Source: an uncultured Schlesneria sp. (GTDB taxonomy: Bacteria; Planctomycetota; Planctomycetia; Planctomycetales; Planctomycetaceae). Taken from it: a DNA stretch of 52,709 nt. The stretch spans positions 1-52,709 of the forward strand of contig CAIMFH010000137.1 of NCBI GenBank assembly GCA_903840265.1, in the 5' to 3' direction. The position numbers and the translations under genes are program-made. The notes under the pieces were generated by a model that saw nothing but the letters and a program-made list of their open reading frames with translations, was not told the DNA's origin and ran no database searches. Within the stretch, counting starts at the first letter, position 1; each line of letters opens with the position of its first letter. This document shows positions 1 through 7,145 of the stretch, one piece after another.

Positions 1-315
1 CCGCATGACGGACTTGGGGACCTGTACCAAAATCACCTTAGCCAGCCGGAAAAAGCGGAGCAGGCCTATTTCAAGGCCATTGAGATCGACTCCAAATATG
101 CCTCTCCGCATAAGGGGCTTGGGAACCTGTACCAATATTACCTGGGCCAGCCTGAAAAGGCGGAGCAGGCCTATTTCAAGGCCATTGAGATCGACTCCAA
201 ATATGCCTATCCGCACAACGGGCTTGGGAACCTGTACCAATATTACCTAGGCCAGCCTGAAAAAGCGGAGCAGGCCTATTTCAAGGCCATCGAACTCGAT
301 TCCAAATACGTTGAT
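1..315 (+). repeat. Tandem 105-bp coding repeats (3 copies)
   Basis: Three head-to-tail units (1-105, 106-210, 211-315) each encode one 35-residue TPR-like unit. By eye, neighbouring units differ at about 11-12 of 105 positions, and the stretch CAGGCCTATTTCAAGGCCAT is identical in all three. The array probably continues upstream of the window. Near-identity at DNA level points to recent duplication and possible copy-number variation between strains. Confidence 0.9.
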
Positions 316-861
316 CCGCACAACGGGCTTGGAAATTTATTCACGGTTTTACGACGATGGGCCGATGCCTCAACGAGATTCACGCAATGTCTGACATTGG
401 ACAAGACTTTCGGCACTGGACAGCGCGGATTGGCTTGGCTCGCACTGCTTGGTCGCGATGATATTGCTGCGGCTCGAGAATGGGCGGATCAGGCGGTCGC
501 GTTCAGTACGAAGCATCCCGGAACACCGCTGGTCGCAATCGCCGTCGATGTCTGGGGCGGAAATTGGAAAGGTAGCGCCAATCGCTTCGCGAGTTGGGCT
601 CATGATCTTTCGAAGTCCGATAGTTGGGTTCCGTGGTTGCGGCGGCATTGTCTCATTTTCATGCTTCAGAAAGTGGATGCTGACGGTGGTTTGAAGGACG
701 TGGCCGAGATTTTTCGGACCGTTTCGGATCGAGACTGGTGGCGACCGTGGTCCCTGGCTGTGGACGCGATTGTCGCAGGCGCGGATCGGAACTCATTGTC
801 CGATCCCAGAGCCGGGGAATTGTACGACCACTTCACTCAGACGAGTCCGCGAGGTACTTAA
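1..861 (+). CDS. TPR-repeat protein, C-terminal part (5' end outside window)
   Basis: The reading frame is open from base 1 and ends at TAA 859-861, so only the last 286 residues are seen. The first 105 residues are three near-identical 35-residue TPR-like units (PHNGLGNLYQYYLGQ..., PEKAEQAYFKAIEIDSKYA), followed by a fourth, degenerate unit beginning PHNGLGNLFTVL. After that comes about 150 residues of non-repetitive helical sequence rich in Trp (WADQAV, WGGNW, SWVPWLRRH, RDWWRPW). Such TPR arrays are protein-protein interaction scaffolds. In planctomycetes and cyanobacteria they often form the C-terminal sensor half of large signalling ATPases, but the N-terminus is missing here and no enzyme domain is visible. 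The function is therefore unknown. The CDS call is secure because frame and stop are clear. Confidence 0.85.
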   Translation, partial: PHDGLGDLYQNHLSQPEKAEQAYFKAIEIDSKYASPHKGLGNLYQYYLGQPEKAEQAYFKAIEIDSKYAYPHNGLGNLYQYYLGQPEKAEQAYFKAIELDSKYVDPHNGLGNLFTVLRRWADASTRFTQCLTLDKTFGTGQRGLAWLALLGRDDIAAAREWADQAVAFSTKHPGTPLVAIAVDVWGGNWKGSANRFASWAHDLSKSDSWVPWLRRHCLIFMLQKVDADGGLKDVAEIFRTVSDRDWWRPWSLAVDAIVAGADRNSLSDPRAGELYDHFTQTSPRGT

Positions 862-1337
862 GTGCGGTCCATCGCCCCTGAGGTGCGCTAGTGATTTGAC
901 CATTGCCGAGCGAGGGGCCTCAGCACGAGAACGCCAGATTGTAGCATCTGCAACACCCCTGAAAGGGCTGGCCCCGCAGGCCTCAAGAAGGCTTGTCTGC
1001 GACTATTTTCCAGGACCGCAGTGCCTTGGCTAGATAAAGGTCCAACCCGTTCGGCCTTAAGGCAACGGGCTTGGAATATCGTTCCGACCACCGTGCGCAG
1101 GTTGCGGTGAAATTTTGCAGCGTTCCTCCCTCACGAATTCGTCGCACGTCAAATCTGACGTACGTCAACGATGACGCATGATCAATGTCCATTCAAAATC
1201 AGCGCGATAGAATGTTGCACTCATCACGAAAGAGGAGAAATCTTACGCCCGAAGAGGCCAGGGGCGTAAGACGGCTTACGCTGCTCCGCTCAGAAGATGG
1301 CGGTTGGGACCACGAGATCAGCGTCGGTTCGGAGTAG
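862..1337. other. Intergenic region, no convincing gene
   Basis: Convergent gap between the TPR gene and the GspF-like gene. Short open frames here have no start signals or recognisable protein character. It holds one copy of a dispersed repeat (1251-1297) and otherwise nothing I can name. Confidence 0.6.
1251..1297. repeat. Dispersed intergenic repeat, family C, copy 1
   Basis: The segment starting GAAGAGGCCAGGGG and ending CCGCTCAGAAGA recurs at 12791-12828. The copies differ mainly by a 10-base insertion here (CGTAAGACGG) that forms a local CGTAAG/CTTACG dyad. Both copies lie between genes. Confidence 0.7.
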
Positions 1338-2387
1338 TCAAATCCCCTTCGAGAGATCATTCAGCAGAGCGACGTAGCCCATGAAGACTCGGAGGATGAT
1401 GAAGATGATGAGGGCGGCGACCATGGCCCAGACTAGCCAGGCTAGGGCTAGCGTCAGGGCGGAGAGGCTGCGGCGGGCTTGTTCTTCTAATTGCGGGCTG
1501 ATGCGTTGCAGGGCTTCGGGGACGGTGCCGGTGGTTTCGCCGACTCGGACCATTTCCAAGTAGTCTCTGGGGTAGAGGCCCGTCAGTTGCAGCGTCGTGG
1601 CGAAGTCTTCGCCCGCGACGATCATGGCCAGGGTTTGCGGGATGGAGGCGATGAAGGCTCCGTTGCCGGTGGCTTTCAGACTGGCTTCGATGCTCGGTTC
1701 AATCGACATCCCCGATTCCTGCGTCAGGGCGAAGGCCCAGGAGAAGCGCGCGATCGCGAAGGAGCGGAGGCAGCCGCCGACGATTGGGATCTGAAGGAGG
1801 AGCGAGTGGACCATGGTCTGGCCTTTGAGGCCCTTGGTCAGCATTTGATAGCCGATGAACAACGCGAACATCGACCCGAAGCATCCCGTCAGCCAGATGA
1901 TCGCCCCCTTTGTGCCAACCAGGCCGAGGCCGAGAATGTCCACTGATTCACCCGGTTTGGAACTGCCGAGGATTCCCAGCAAAAAGATCAACCCGGCGAT
2001 GATGAAGATGGCGGCCAGCAGTTGGAAGACCGGCCAGGCGATGGCACCCAAAAACGTCTTTCGCAGCCGGACCAGGTTATCGTAGTGTTCGGCCAACGAG
2101 AGCAACACTTCGGGGAGTGAGCCGGTTTGCTCACCCACATCGACCAGGTCGATCATCAGGTCGGGGAAGGCCCCTTGTTCACGCATGGCGTCGGCGACTT
2201 GTTTTCCTTTGCGAATGTCGGTGACGATTGCCTTGGAGGCTTGTTGCAGTTTTGGATTGAGGGACTGTGCGCCGGCGACTTGGAACGACTTGACGATGTT
2301 CACACCCGAGTGCAGCATCGTGCTGAGCGACCTGCTGAAGATGGCCAGCGTGTTCCATGACAGTTGCGTTCCACCGAACACGCCCAC
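1338..2387 (-). CDS. GspF/PilC-like type II secretion inner-membrane protein
   Basis: A 349-aa protein with the duplicated T2SSF architecture. The first cytoplasmic helical domain spans about residues 10-120 and carries VGEQTGSLPEVL. A hydrophobic segment follows (FLGAIAWPVFQLLAAIFIIAGLI broken by short loops), then a second domain (about 195-320) carrying VGETTGTVPEAL, and a C-terminal membrane helix. The paired VGE-TG--PE motif is the family signature. GspF/PilC proteins form the inner-membrane platform that couples the secretion ATPase to pseudopilus assembly. The start is GTG at 2387, supported by AAGGGG six bases upstream. It stands alone here, without gspE or pseudopilin neighbours, which is common in planctomycetes. 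Length is slightly below the usual 400 aa because the N-terminal extension is short. Confidence 0.9.
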   Translation of the reverse strand: MGVFGGTQLSWNTLAIFSRSLSTMLHSGVNIVKSFQVAGAQSLNPKLQQASKAIVTDIRKGKQVADAMREQGAFPDLMIDLVDVGEQTGSLPEVLLSLAEHYDNLVRLRKTFLGAIAWPVFQLLAAIFIIAGLIFLLGILGSSKPGESVDILGLGLVGTKGAIIWLTGCFGSMFALFIGYQMLTKGLKGQTMVHSLLLQIPIVGGCLRSFAIARFSWAFALTQESGMSIEPSIEASLKATGNGAFIASIPQTLAMIVAGEDFATTLQLTGLYPRDYLEMVRVGETTGTVPEALQRISPQLEEQARRSLSALTLALAWLVWAMVAALIIFIILRVFMGYVALLNDLSKGI

Positions 2388-2731
2388 AGCGATCCCCTTG
2401 CGACCTAATGGCCGTGCATCTTGAAATGGCAGTCGAACTCTAAATCACAGACGAATGGTAGCTTCGATTCACGTAACGTAAACACCCGTCAAAGGATCAC
2501 TGGCCGGTCAAATTCACAGGGCGATCGCCCTTATCACTTTGCGGGAGCGTAGGATTTTGGCTTCATTCCCGACCACGCCCTTCGCAAAGCCTCAGGGCGT
2601 GCCACACAAATCGACAAAAACGATGGCTCTGGTCAAATTCGCCGCGTCACTCGTTTCAGCCCGGCTGTTGATGGTAGCATTCGTCGCACGTCTTTGAATC
2701 ATTCTATCACCATGATTGCCAGGAAGCTCAC
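2388..2731. other. Divergent intergenic region with one palindromic repeat
   Basis: This gap must hold promoters for both the GspF-like gene and the FG-GAP gene, but no clear -35/-10 pair stands out. The only structured element is the repeat at 2571-2607. Confidence 0.55.
2571..2607. repeat. Dispersed palindromic repeat, family A, copy 1
   Basis: Reads CCACGCCCTTCGCAAAG then CCTCAGGGCGTGCCAC. CACGCCC and GGGCGTG form a 7-bp stem. The same about 33-base unit occurs twice, head to head, at 6768-6852 and again at 27694-27728. Confidence 0.8.
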
Positions 2732-3931
2732 ATGCCTCGAATCCATTGGGTTTGCTCATCGATCGCCGCTGTCGTGCTGGGGGTGTCTCGACCGGTTTTT
2801 GGCGGCGTGCCCGCGTTCGAAGCGAAGGTGATTGATCCCAATATCGGGGCGGTCTGCTACGCCGTGACTAGTGCGGACGTGAACGGAGACGGCAAGCGAG
2901 ACATTGTCGCCGTCAGCGAGAATCGAGTGCAATGGTACGAAGCTCCCACCTGGACCAAGCATGTCATCATCGAGAATCAGACGGAACTGGATAACGTCTG
3001 CATTGCGGCTCATGACATTGATGGCGACGGGAAGGTGGACTTCGCTTTGGGGGCGGGTTGGATCAAGGCGAATACGGGGACGATCCAATGGATTACGCGC
3101 GGAGCTAAGGATGATGACAAGTGGTCGGTTCATTTCATCGCGAAGGAAGTCAGTACGCACCGGATGAGTTTTGCCGATGTACTCGGCAAGGGAAGCAAGC
3201 AGTTGGTGGTCTCGCCGCTGAATCGCAGTGTTTCTCCCGCGGGGATTCGGTTAATGGCGTTTGAGGTCCCGGTTGCTCCCAAGACGGAGCGATGGGCGAT
3301 GACGGTGCTGGATGAGAGCCTAAACCGGATGCACAATCATACTCATGTCGATTGGGATGGCGACAACCAACTGGACACGATCACCGCCAGCGAAGAAGGG
3401 GTCTACCTGATCCAGCGCAAAGGAACCAGCTTCAGCAAGACGAAGCTGGGAACGGGTGCTGCCGGAGAGACACCTGAGCAACGCGGGGCCGGGGAGATTC
3501 GAGTCGGCAAGCTGAAGAGTGGTGCTCGTTTCCTGGCGACTGTGGAACCGATGCACGGGACCAGCATTGCTGTTTACACCTCGAACGCCAACGGTTCGTT
3601 GCCAATGCTGCGGACTGTGATTGAAGAGACGCTCAAGCAAGGTCACGCGGTCTGGCCGGCCGATCTGGATGGCGACGGCAGCGACGAGATCGTGGTCGGT
3701 CACCGCGAAGCCGGGACCGGAGCGATCAAGGGTCCGGGCCTGTACGTGTACTCCTGTGATGACGAAGCCAATCACAAATGGTCGAAGCATGTGATCGATG
3801 ATGGCGGAGTTGCCGTGGAGGATGCGCTGGCGGCTGATTTCAATGGGGATGGTAAGCTGGATTTGGTGGCTGGGGGGCGAGCGACGCATAATGTGATGCT
3901 GTATGTGAATCTGGGGGCGGACAAGAAGTGA
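2732..3931 (+). CDS. Secreted FG-GAP/VCBS repeat protein
   Basis: A 399-aa protein with an N-terminal signal peptide (hydrophobic core SSIAAVVLGV, likely cleavage after VFGG). It has at least five calcium-binding FG-GAP motifs: DVNGDGKRDIV, DIDGDGKVDFAL, DWDGDNQLDTI, DLDGDGSDEIVVG and DFNGDGKLDLVAGG. These repeats build a beta-propeller with Ca2+ bound in the D-x-D-G-D-G loops. In planctomycetes such single-propeller proteins are abundant cell-surface or periplasmic proteins, mostly of unknown ligand. The ATG at 2732 is supported by AGGAAG a few bases upstream. No catalytic domain is fused, so a binding or scaffolding role is more likely than enzymatic activity. Confidence 0.88.
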   Translation: MPRIHWVCSSIAAVVLGVSRPVFGGVPAFEAKVIDPNIGAVCYAVTSADVNGDGKRDIVAVSENRVQWYEAPTWTKHVIIENQTELDNVCIAAHDIDGDGKVDFALGAGWIKANTGTIQWITRGAKDDDKWSVHFIAKEVSTHRMSFADVLGKGSKQLVVSPLNRSVSPAGIRLMAFEVPVAPKTERWAMTVLDESLNRMHNHTHVDWDGDNQLDTITASEEGVYLIQRKGTSFSKTKLGTGAAGETPEQRGAGEIRVGKLKSGARFLATVEPMHGTSIAVYTSNANGSLPMLRTVIEETLKQGHAVWPADLDGDGSDEIVVGHREAGTGAIKGPGLYVYSCDDEANHKWSKHVIDDGGVAVEDALAADFNGDGKLDLVAGGRATHNVMLYVNLGADKK

Positions 3932-4332
3932 GGACGGGCTTTCGTTGGAGCTGTCACAACGGGATCAGCAACAATCGAACGACGAGGCGAAACCAACTAA
4001 GAACTCTTTCGGCGTGCATCCGGAGGGGTTGCGGACATCGTAGCGGTGAAGTCGTTGCTTTCGCCCGGGCGAGCCGGGCGGAGAGCCAGGTTTTCGTGGA
4101 GACGTGCGGGTAGCTGGCTAGTTGTTGGCTCCGTTGGGGCGAGCCCAACGGAAGCCTATGAGTGCCAGACTGAACAGTAGGATCAATTGGGCGGGACCAC
4201 CTCATTCGTACGAAAATTGTGCGAGTAATTTGAGAAGTGGAATTCATCGCGTTGTGACGTGCGACGATCGCGGTCGTTGATAAACTTGGGAAGTTGATCG
4301 AGTTGCCTCATCGAAACAGATTCACTCCCTGA
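3932..4332. other. Intergenic region with two GCGAG-loop hairpins
   Basis: 400 bases without a believable gene; a 97-codon antisense frame has no start signal or protein-like composition. The region contains two strong inverted repeats at 4062-4080 and 4127-4156. Confidence 0.6.
4062..4156. repeat. Pair of hairpins sharing the pentaloop GCGAG
   Basis: Hairpin 1 (4062-4080) is CGCCCGG-GCGAG-CCGGGCG, a perfect 7-bp stem. Hairpin 2 (4127-4156) has stem GGCTCCGTTGGG against CCCAACGGaAGCC with one bulged A and the same loop GCGAG. A shared loop with different, compensated stems suggests related mobile or structured REP-like elements. No T-run follows, so neither looks like an intrinsic terminator. 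Confidence 0.75.
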
Positions 4333-5922
4333 ATGCGGAATGATTTCATGGCATTGCCAGTTGTTGAAGTTGCCGGACGTTCGTGGAATCGTCGCCAGTT
4401 TTTGATCGCTGGGGGCGCGGCTGTCGCCGCTTGGCCGGTGTTGGCAGGACCGCGATCGGCGTTCGCTCAGAAGTCGGTCACGTTGAGGGATTATCCATTC
4501 ACGCTGGGAGTCGCTTCTGGCGATCCATCACCCGATGGGTTCGTGATCTGGACACGACTGGCTCCGAAGCCGCTCGAAGGGGGCGGGATGCCGACGGAGA
4601 ATGTCATTGTCGATTGGCAAGTGGCGGACGACGAGGGGATGACCAATGTGATCGCCAAAGGGACGGCGGTCGCGTCGCGCGAGTTGGCTCATGCAGTACA
4701 TGTCGAAGTCCAGGGCTTGGAACCGGGCCGCTGGTATTGGTATCAGTTTCAAGCGGCGGGCGAAGTCAGTCCGAAAGGTCGAGGTCGCACGACTCCGAAG
4801 GCCGAGGAGACTCCTGATCGATTGCGTTTTGCGTTTGCATCGTGCCAGCACTTTGAAACGGGGCTCTTCACCGCGTATCAGCACATGGTGAAAGAAGACC
4901 TGGACCTGATCGCTCATTTGGGTGATTACATCTACGAGGGGGCGGGACGCGAAAAGCAGATTCGGCAGCATGTCGGGCCCAAGCTGCATACGTTGGATGA
5001 CTACCGAAACCGATATGCTCAGTATCGATCTGATGCCTTCCTGCAGGCCGCGCATGCGAAGTGTCCGTGGCTGGTGACGTGGGACGATCACGAATTTGAG
5101 AACAACTACGCGGGCTTGATCCCCGAGAAGGAAGTCGATCTGGCCGCGTTCCAAATTCGGCGGGCGTATGCGTATCAAGCGTGGTATGAGCACATGCCGG
5201 TTCGCAGGGCTCAGATGCCGAAGGGACCGGACCTGTTGCTGTACCGTCAGGTTCATTTCGGCAAGCTGGCGAACTTTGCGATCCTGGATTCGCGTCAGTA
5301 TCGGACCGATCAGCCGTGCGGCGATGGAAACAAGCCGCCGTGTGCGGCGGCGCTCGATCCCAATGCGACGCTGCTGGGCGACATTCAGGAGAAGTGGCTG
5401 TACAAGACTCTTGATGCATCGCCAGCGACTTGGAACGTGCTGACTCAGCAAGTGATGATGGCTCGCGTGGACTTCACCCCTGGGCCTGTGAAGTCGCACA
5501 GTATGGATCAGTGGCCGGGATATGAGGCGAACCGACAACGTGTCCTGAAGTATTTCGCCGAGCGAAGGCCATCGAATCCGATCGTGTTGACCGGTGACAT
5601 TCATTCGAACTGGGCGAACAACCTGCAGCTTGATTGTGAGAACGAAAAGTCACCGGTGGTGGGGACGGAGTTTGTCGGGACGTCAATCAGTTCGGGCGGT
5701 GATGGAGCGGAGGCGACTCCGCGAGCGGATGCACTGCATGCCGAGAATCCCTTCGTGAAGTTCTTCAACGCGGAACGAGGCTACGTGTCGTGCGAGGTAA
5801 CTCCGAAGATGTGGACGACTCGTTATCAGACGGTTCCGTTTGTCACCAAGCCCGATGCGCCGCTGGTGACTCGGAAGACGTTTGTTGTTGAGAATGGGCG
5901 GCCGGGGGCGGTGGAGGCTTAG
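4333..5922 (+). CDS. phoD: PhoD-type alkaline phosphatase/phosphodiesterase, Tat-exported
   Basis: A 529-aa protein with a Tat signal (NRRQFLIAGGAAVAAW, cleavage near AFA|QKS). The N-terminal beta domain starts FTLGVASGDPSPDGFVIWTRL and the C-terminal metallophosphatase domain follows. Diagnostic motifs are FAFASCQ, HLGDYIYEG, WDDHEFENNYAG and LTGDIHSNW, which supply the metal ligands of PhoD enzymes (Fe/Ca centre). PhoD hydrolyses phosphomono- and diesters outside the cytoplasm to scavenge phosphate. The longest frame starts at ATG 4333; ATG 4348 has GGAA seven bases upstream and is an equally good start, because it leaves the Tat motif intact. There is no Pho-box I can identify by eye and no phosphate-transport neighbour. 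Confidence 0.93.
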   Translation: MRNDFMALPVVEVAGRSWNRRQFLIAGGAAVAAWPVLAGPRSAFAQKSVTLRDYPFTLGVASGDPSPDGFVIWTRLAPKPLEGGGMPTENVIVDWQVADDEGMTNVIAKGTAVASRELAHAVHVEVQGLEPGRWYWYQFQAAGEVSPKGRGRTTPKAEETPDRLRFAFASCQHFETGLFTAYQHMVKEDLDLIAHLGDYIYEGAGREKQIRQHVGPKLHTLDDYRNRYAQYRSDAFLQAAHAKCPWLVTWDDHEFENNYAGLIPEKEVDLAAFQIRRAYAYQAWYEHMPVRRAQMPKGPDLLLYRQVHFGKLANFAILDSRQYRTDQPCGDGNKPPCAAALDPNATLLGDIQEKWLYKTLDASPATWNVLTQQVMMARVDFTPGPVKSHSMDQWPGYEANRQRVLKYFAERRPSNPIVLTGDIHSNWANNLQLDCENEKSPVVGTEFVGTSISSGGDGAEATPRADALHAENPFVKFFNAERGYVSCEVTPKMWTTRYQTVPFVTKPDAPLVTRKTFVVENGRPGAVEA

Positions 5923-5972
5923 CAGGTCGGGGGGCGTCGGAACAAGCCAGTTGGGGGCCCAATTTACGATCG

Positions 5973-6000
5973 GGGTGCGTTTCGAAGACGGCACGCACCC
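5973..6000. repeat. Hairpin between convergent genes
   Basis: GGGTGCGT and ACGCACCC form an 8-bp stem around a 12-base loop. It lies between the 3' ends of phoD and the small membrane protein gene. It may act as a terminator-like structure, but there is no T-run. Confidence 0.6.
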
Positions 6001-6017
6001 TACTGAAGACCTGGCAG

Positions 6018-6233
6018 CTAATCGAGGGGTGGCTGATCAGCCTTGCGGGCAAGGAAACCAAAGATTGTCTCTCGCCAGAAGTAGAAATAGAATGAGAGCA
6101 GCAATAACGTCATTGTTAAAATTCCTGTTGTGGCATCGTCACGACCCCGTGTCGCTCTCATCAAGGCACAGGTGGCGAGAAACAATAAACCGCCAGGAAG
6201 TTCTCGCCAGTCTAGTCGCCAGTTGAATCTCAT
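6018..6233 (-). CDS. Small membrane protein of unknown function
   Basis: A 71-residue frame with two hydrophobic helices, LPGGLLFLATCALM and TGILTMTLLLLSFYFYFW, separated by a charged loop RATRGRDD. The ATG at 6233 has GGAG six bases upstream; a TTG two codons earlier is possible but less likely. The composition is clearly that of a membrane protein rather than a shadow frame, and there is no competing gene on the other strand. I recognise no family. It lies co-directionally about 100 bases downstream of the FmdB-like gene and might be co-transcribed with it. Confidence 0.55.
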   Translation of the reverse strand: MRFNWRLDWRELPGGLLFLATCALMRATRGRDDATTGILTMTLLLLSFYFYFWRETIFGFLARKADQPPLD

Positions 6234-6336
6234 GAGCAACTCCGATCACGAATCGACAGGGAAATTTGTCGTCTCATCACTCGCTGGCCGCCCGTCTGAG
6301 CGGGAATGACGATCAGGAGAGAATGTTGCTGATGCT

Positions 6337-6636
6337 CTAAACGTGATCTTCTTTTTTGATCAAGTCGGGACCATCACCTAAGACTTTCTCGTACTGGCCG
6401 GTTTTGGTTTTCTGGTACTTCGTGAAGCCTTGCTTCTCGAGACTCTTGTTGCTGATGTCGCCCTTGATCCGGTCTGCCGGTGGGCGCGGGACGCTGGCGG
6501 CGGAGATTAAGCGTTCGACCGCCTCGCCTGTTTGAGGGTGCTTGGTGAGCGCGGGTTCGCCGATTCGCTGCAGAACTTCGAATGGCTCTCCGTGAGATCC
6601 GTCTGGATTTAGGACGGCGTACTCGTACAACGGCAT
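6337..6636 (-). CDS. FmdB-like protein lacking the zinc cysteines
   Basis: A 99-aa protein starting MPLYEYAVLNPDGSHGEPFE, which aligns with FmdB-type putative regulatory proteins (typical start MPLYEYxCxxCGxxFE...). The downstream pattern VLQRIGEPALTKHPQTGEAVERLIS also matches the family (xxSExPLxxCPxCGxxVxRLIS). All four cysteines of the usual zinc ribbon are replaced (YEYAVLNPDG; KHPQTG), and the whole protein has no Cys. A role in metal binding is therefore unlikely even though the fold seems related. The start at 6636 is chosen because AAGGA lies seven bases upstream; a GTG five codons earlier would place the SD inside the gene. FmdB proteins are poorly characterised, so no function is proposed. 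Confidence 0.8.
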   Translation of the reverse strand: MPLYEYAVLNPDGSHGEPFEVLQRIGEPALTKHPQTGEAVERLISAASVPRPPADRIKGDISNKSLEKQGFTKYQKTKTGQYEKVLGDGPDLIKKEDHV

Positions 6637-6767
6637 TTCAAATTCCTTCACCTGACGATCTGGGTCGTCGGATTGTGACTTTCAATCTTCTGCATTGTAC
6701 AAGAATCTGCGGCTGACCAAGAAGCATCCGGATTTAATTCTCAAGTCAATCGCTATTTTCAATTTGG

Positions 6768-6852
6768 GTGGCACGCTCTGAGGCTTTTGCGAAGGGCGTG
6801 GTCATGACTGAAGCCGAAATCCCACGCCCTTCGAAGACTCAGGGCGTGCCAC
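6768..6852. repeat. Inverted pair of family A repeats
   Basis: The left arm (GTGGCACGCTCTGAGG..., from 6768) and right arm (CCACGCCCTTCGAAGACTCA..., 6822-6852) are two copies of the family A unit in opposite orientation, about 20 bases apart. Together they make a long imperfect hairpin, resembling a minimal two-ended REP/MITE unit. Confidence 0.8.
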
Positions 6853-6901
6853 ACTCTCCGCTGGACGGATTTTTCAAGACATCTGCTGAAGAACTGATTT
6901 C

Positions 6902-6922
6902 GGACGGATTGGAAATCCGTCC
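6902..6922. repeat. Family D palindrome, copy 1
   Basis: GGACGGATT-GGA-AATCCGTCC is a perfect 9-bp stem with a 3-base loop, followed by TACGG. A longer version of the same palindrome is at 52487-52517. Confidence 0.8.
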
Positions 6923-7145
6923 TACGGAAATCGTCATAGATGCTTTCCTGCGGACAATTGAACTTGGAATCACCGGCAGGAAAGGTAGAATCGACGGATG
7001 TTGATGAATTTGTCGGGTGATCCGCAGATCGGCCCATCCGGCACGCAAGCTGACCGACTTCGCGATACGATCCTAATCTCAGCTCAACCTGCGTTGAGGC
7101 TAAGATCCCGCCCGCCGACCTCCCTCCGATTTTGCGAGTTTCCCT

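Larger units (their letters stand above)
6637..7145. other. Divergent intergenic region rich in palindromes
   Basis: About 500 bases upstream of the PSCyt gene. A 78-codon plus-strand frame (6768-7004) runs entirely through repeat sequence and is rejected as a gene. The region contains an inverted pair of family A repeats and one family D palindrome. No clear promoter was found. Confidence 0.6.

Noticed and set aside
4528-5604. 358-codon antisense frame inside phoD
   Set aside because: A mirror of a strongly coding gene with high-GC third positions; Arg/His/Leu-rich with no domain, while the plus strand encodes all PhoD motifs.
6768-7004. 78-codon plus-strand frame
   Set aside because: Most of it is family A and D repeat sequence, with no SD and no protein character.
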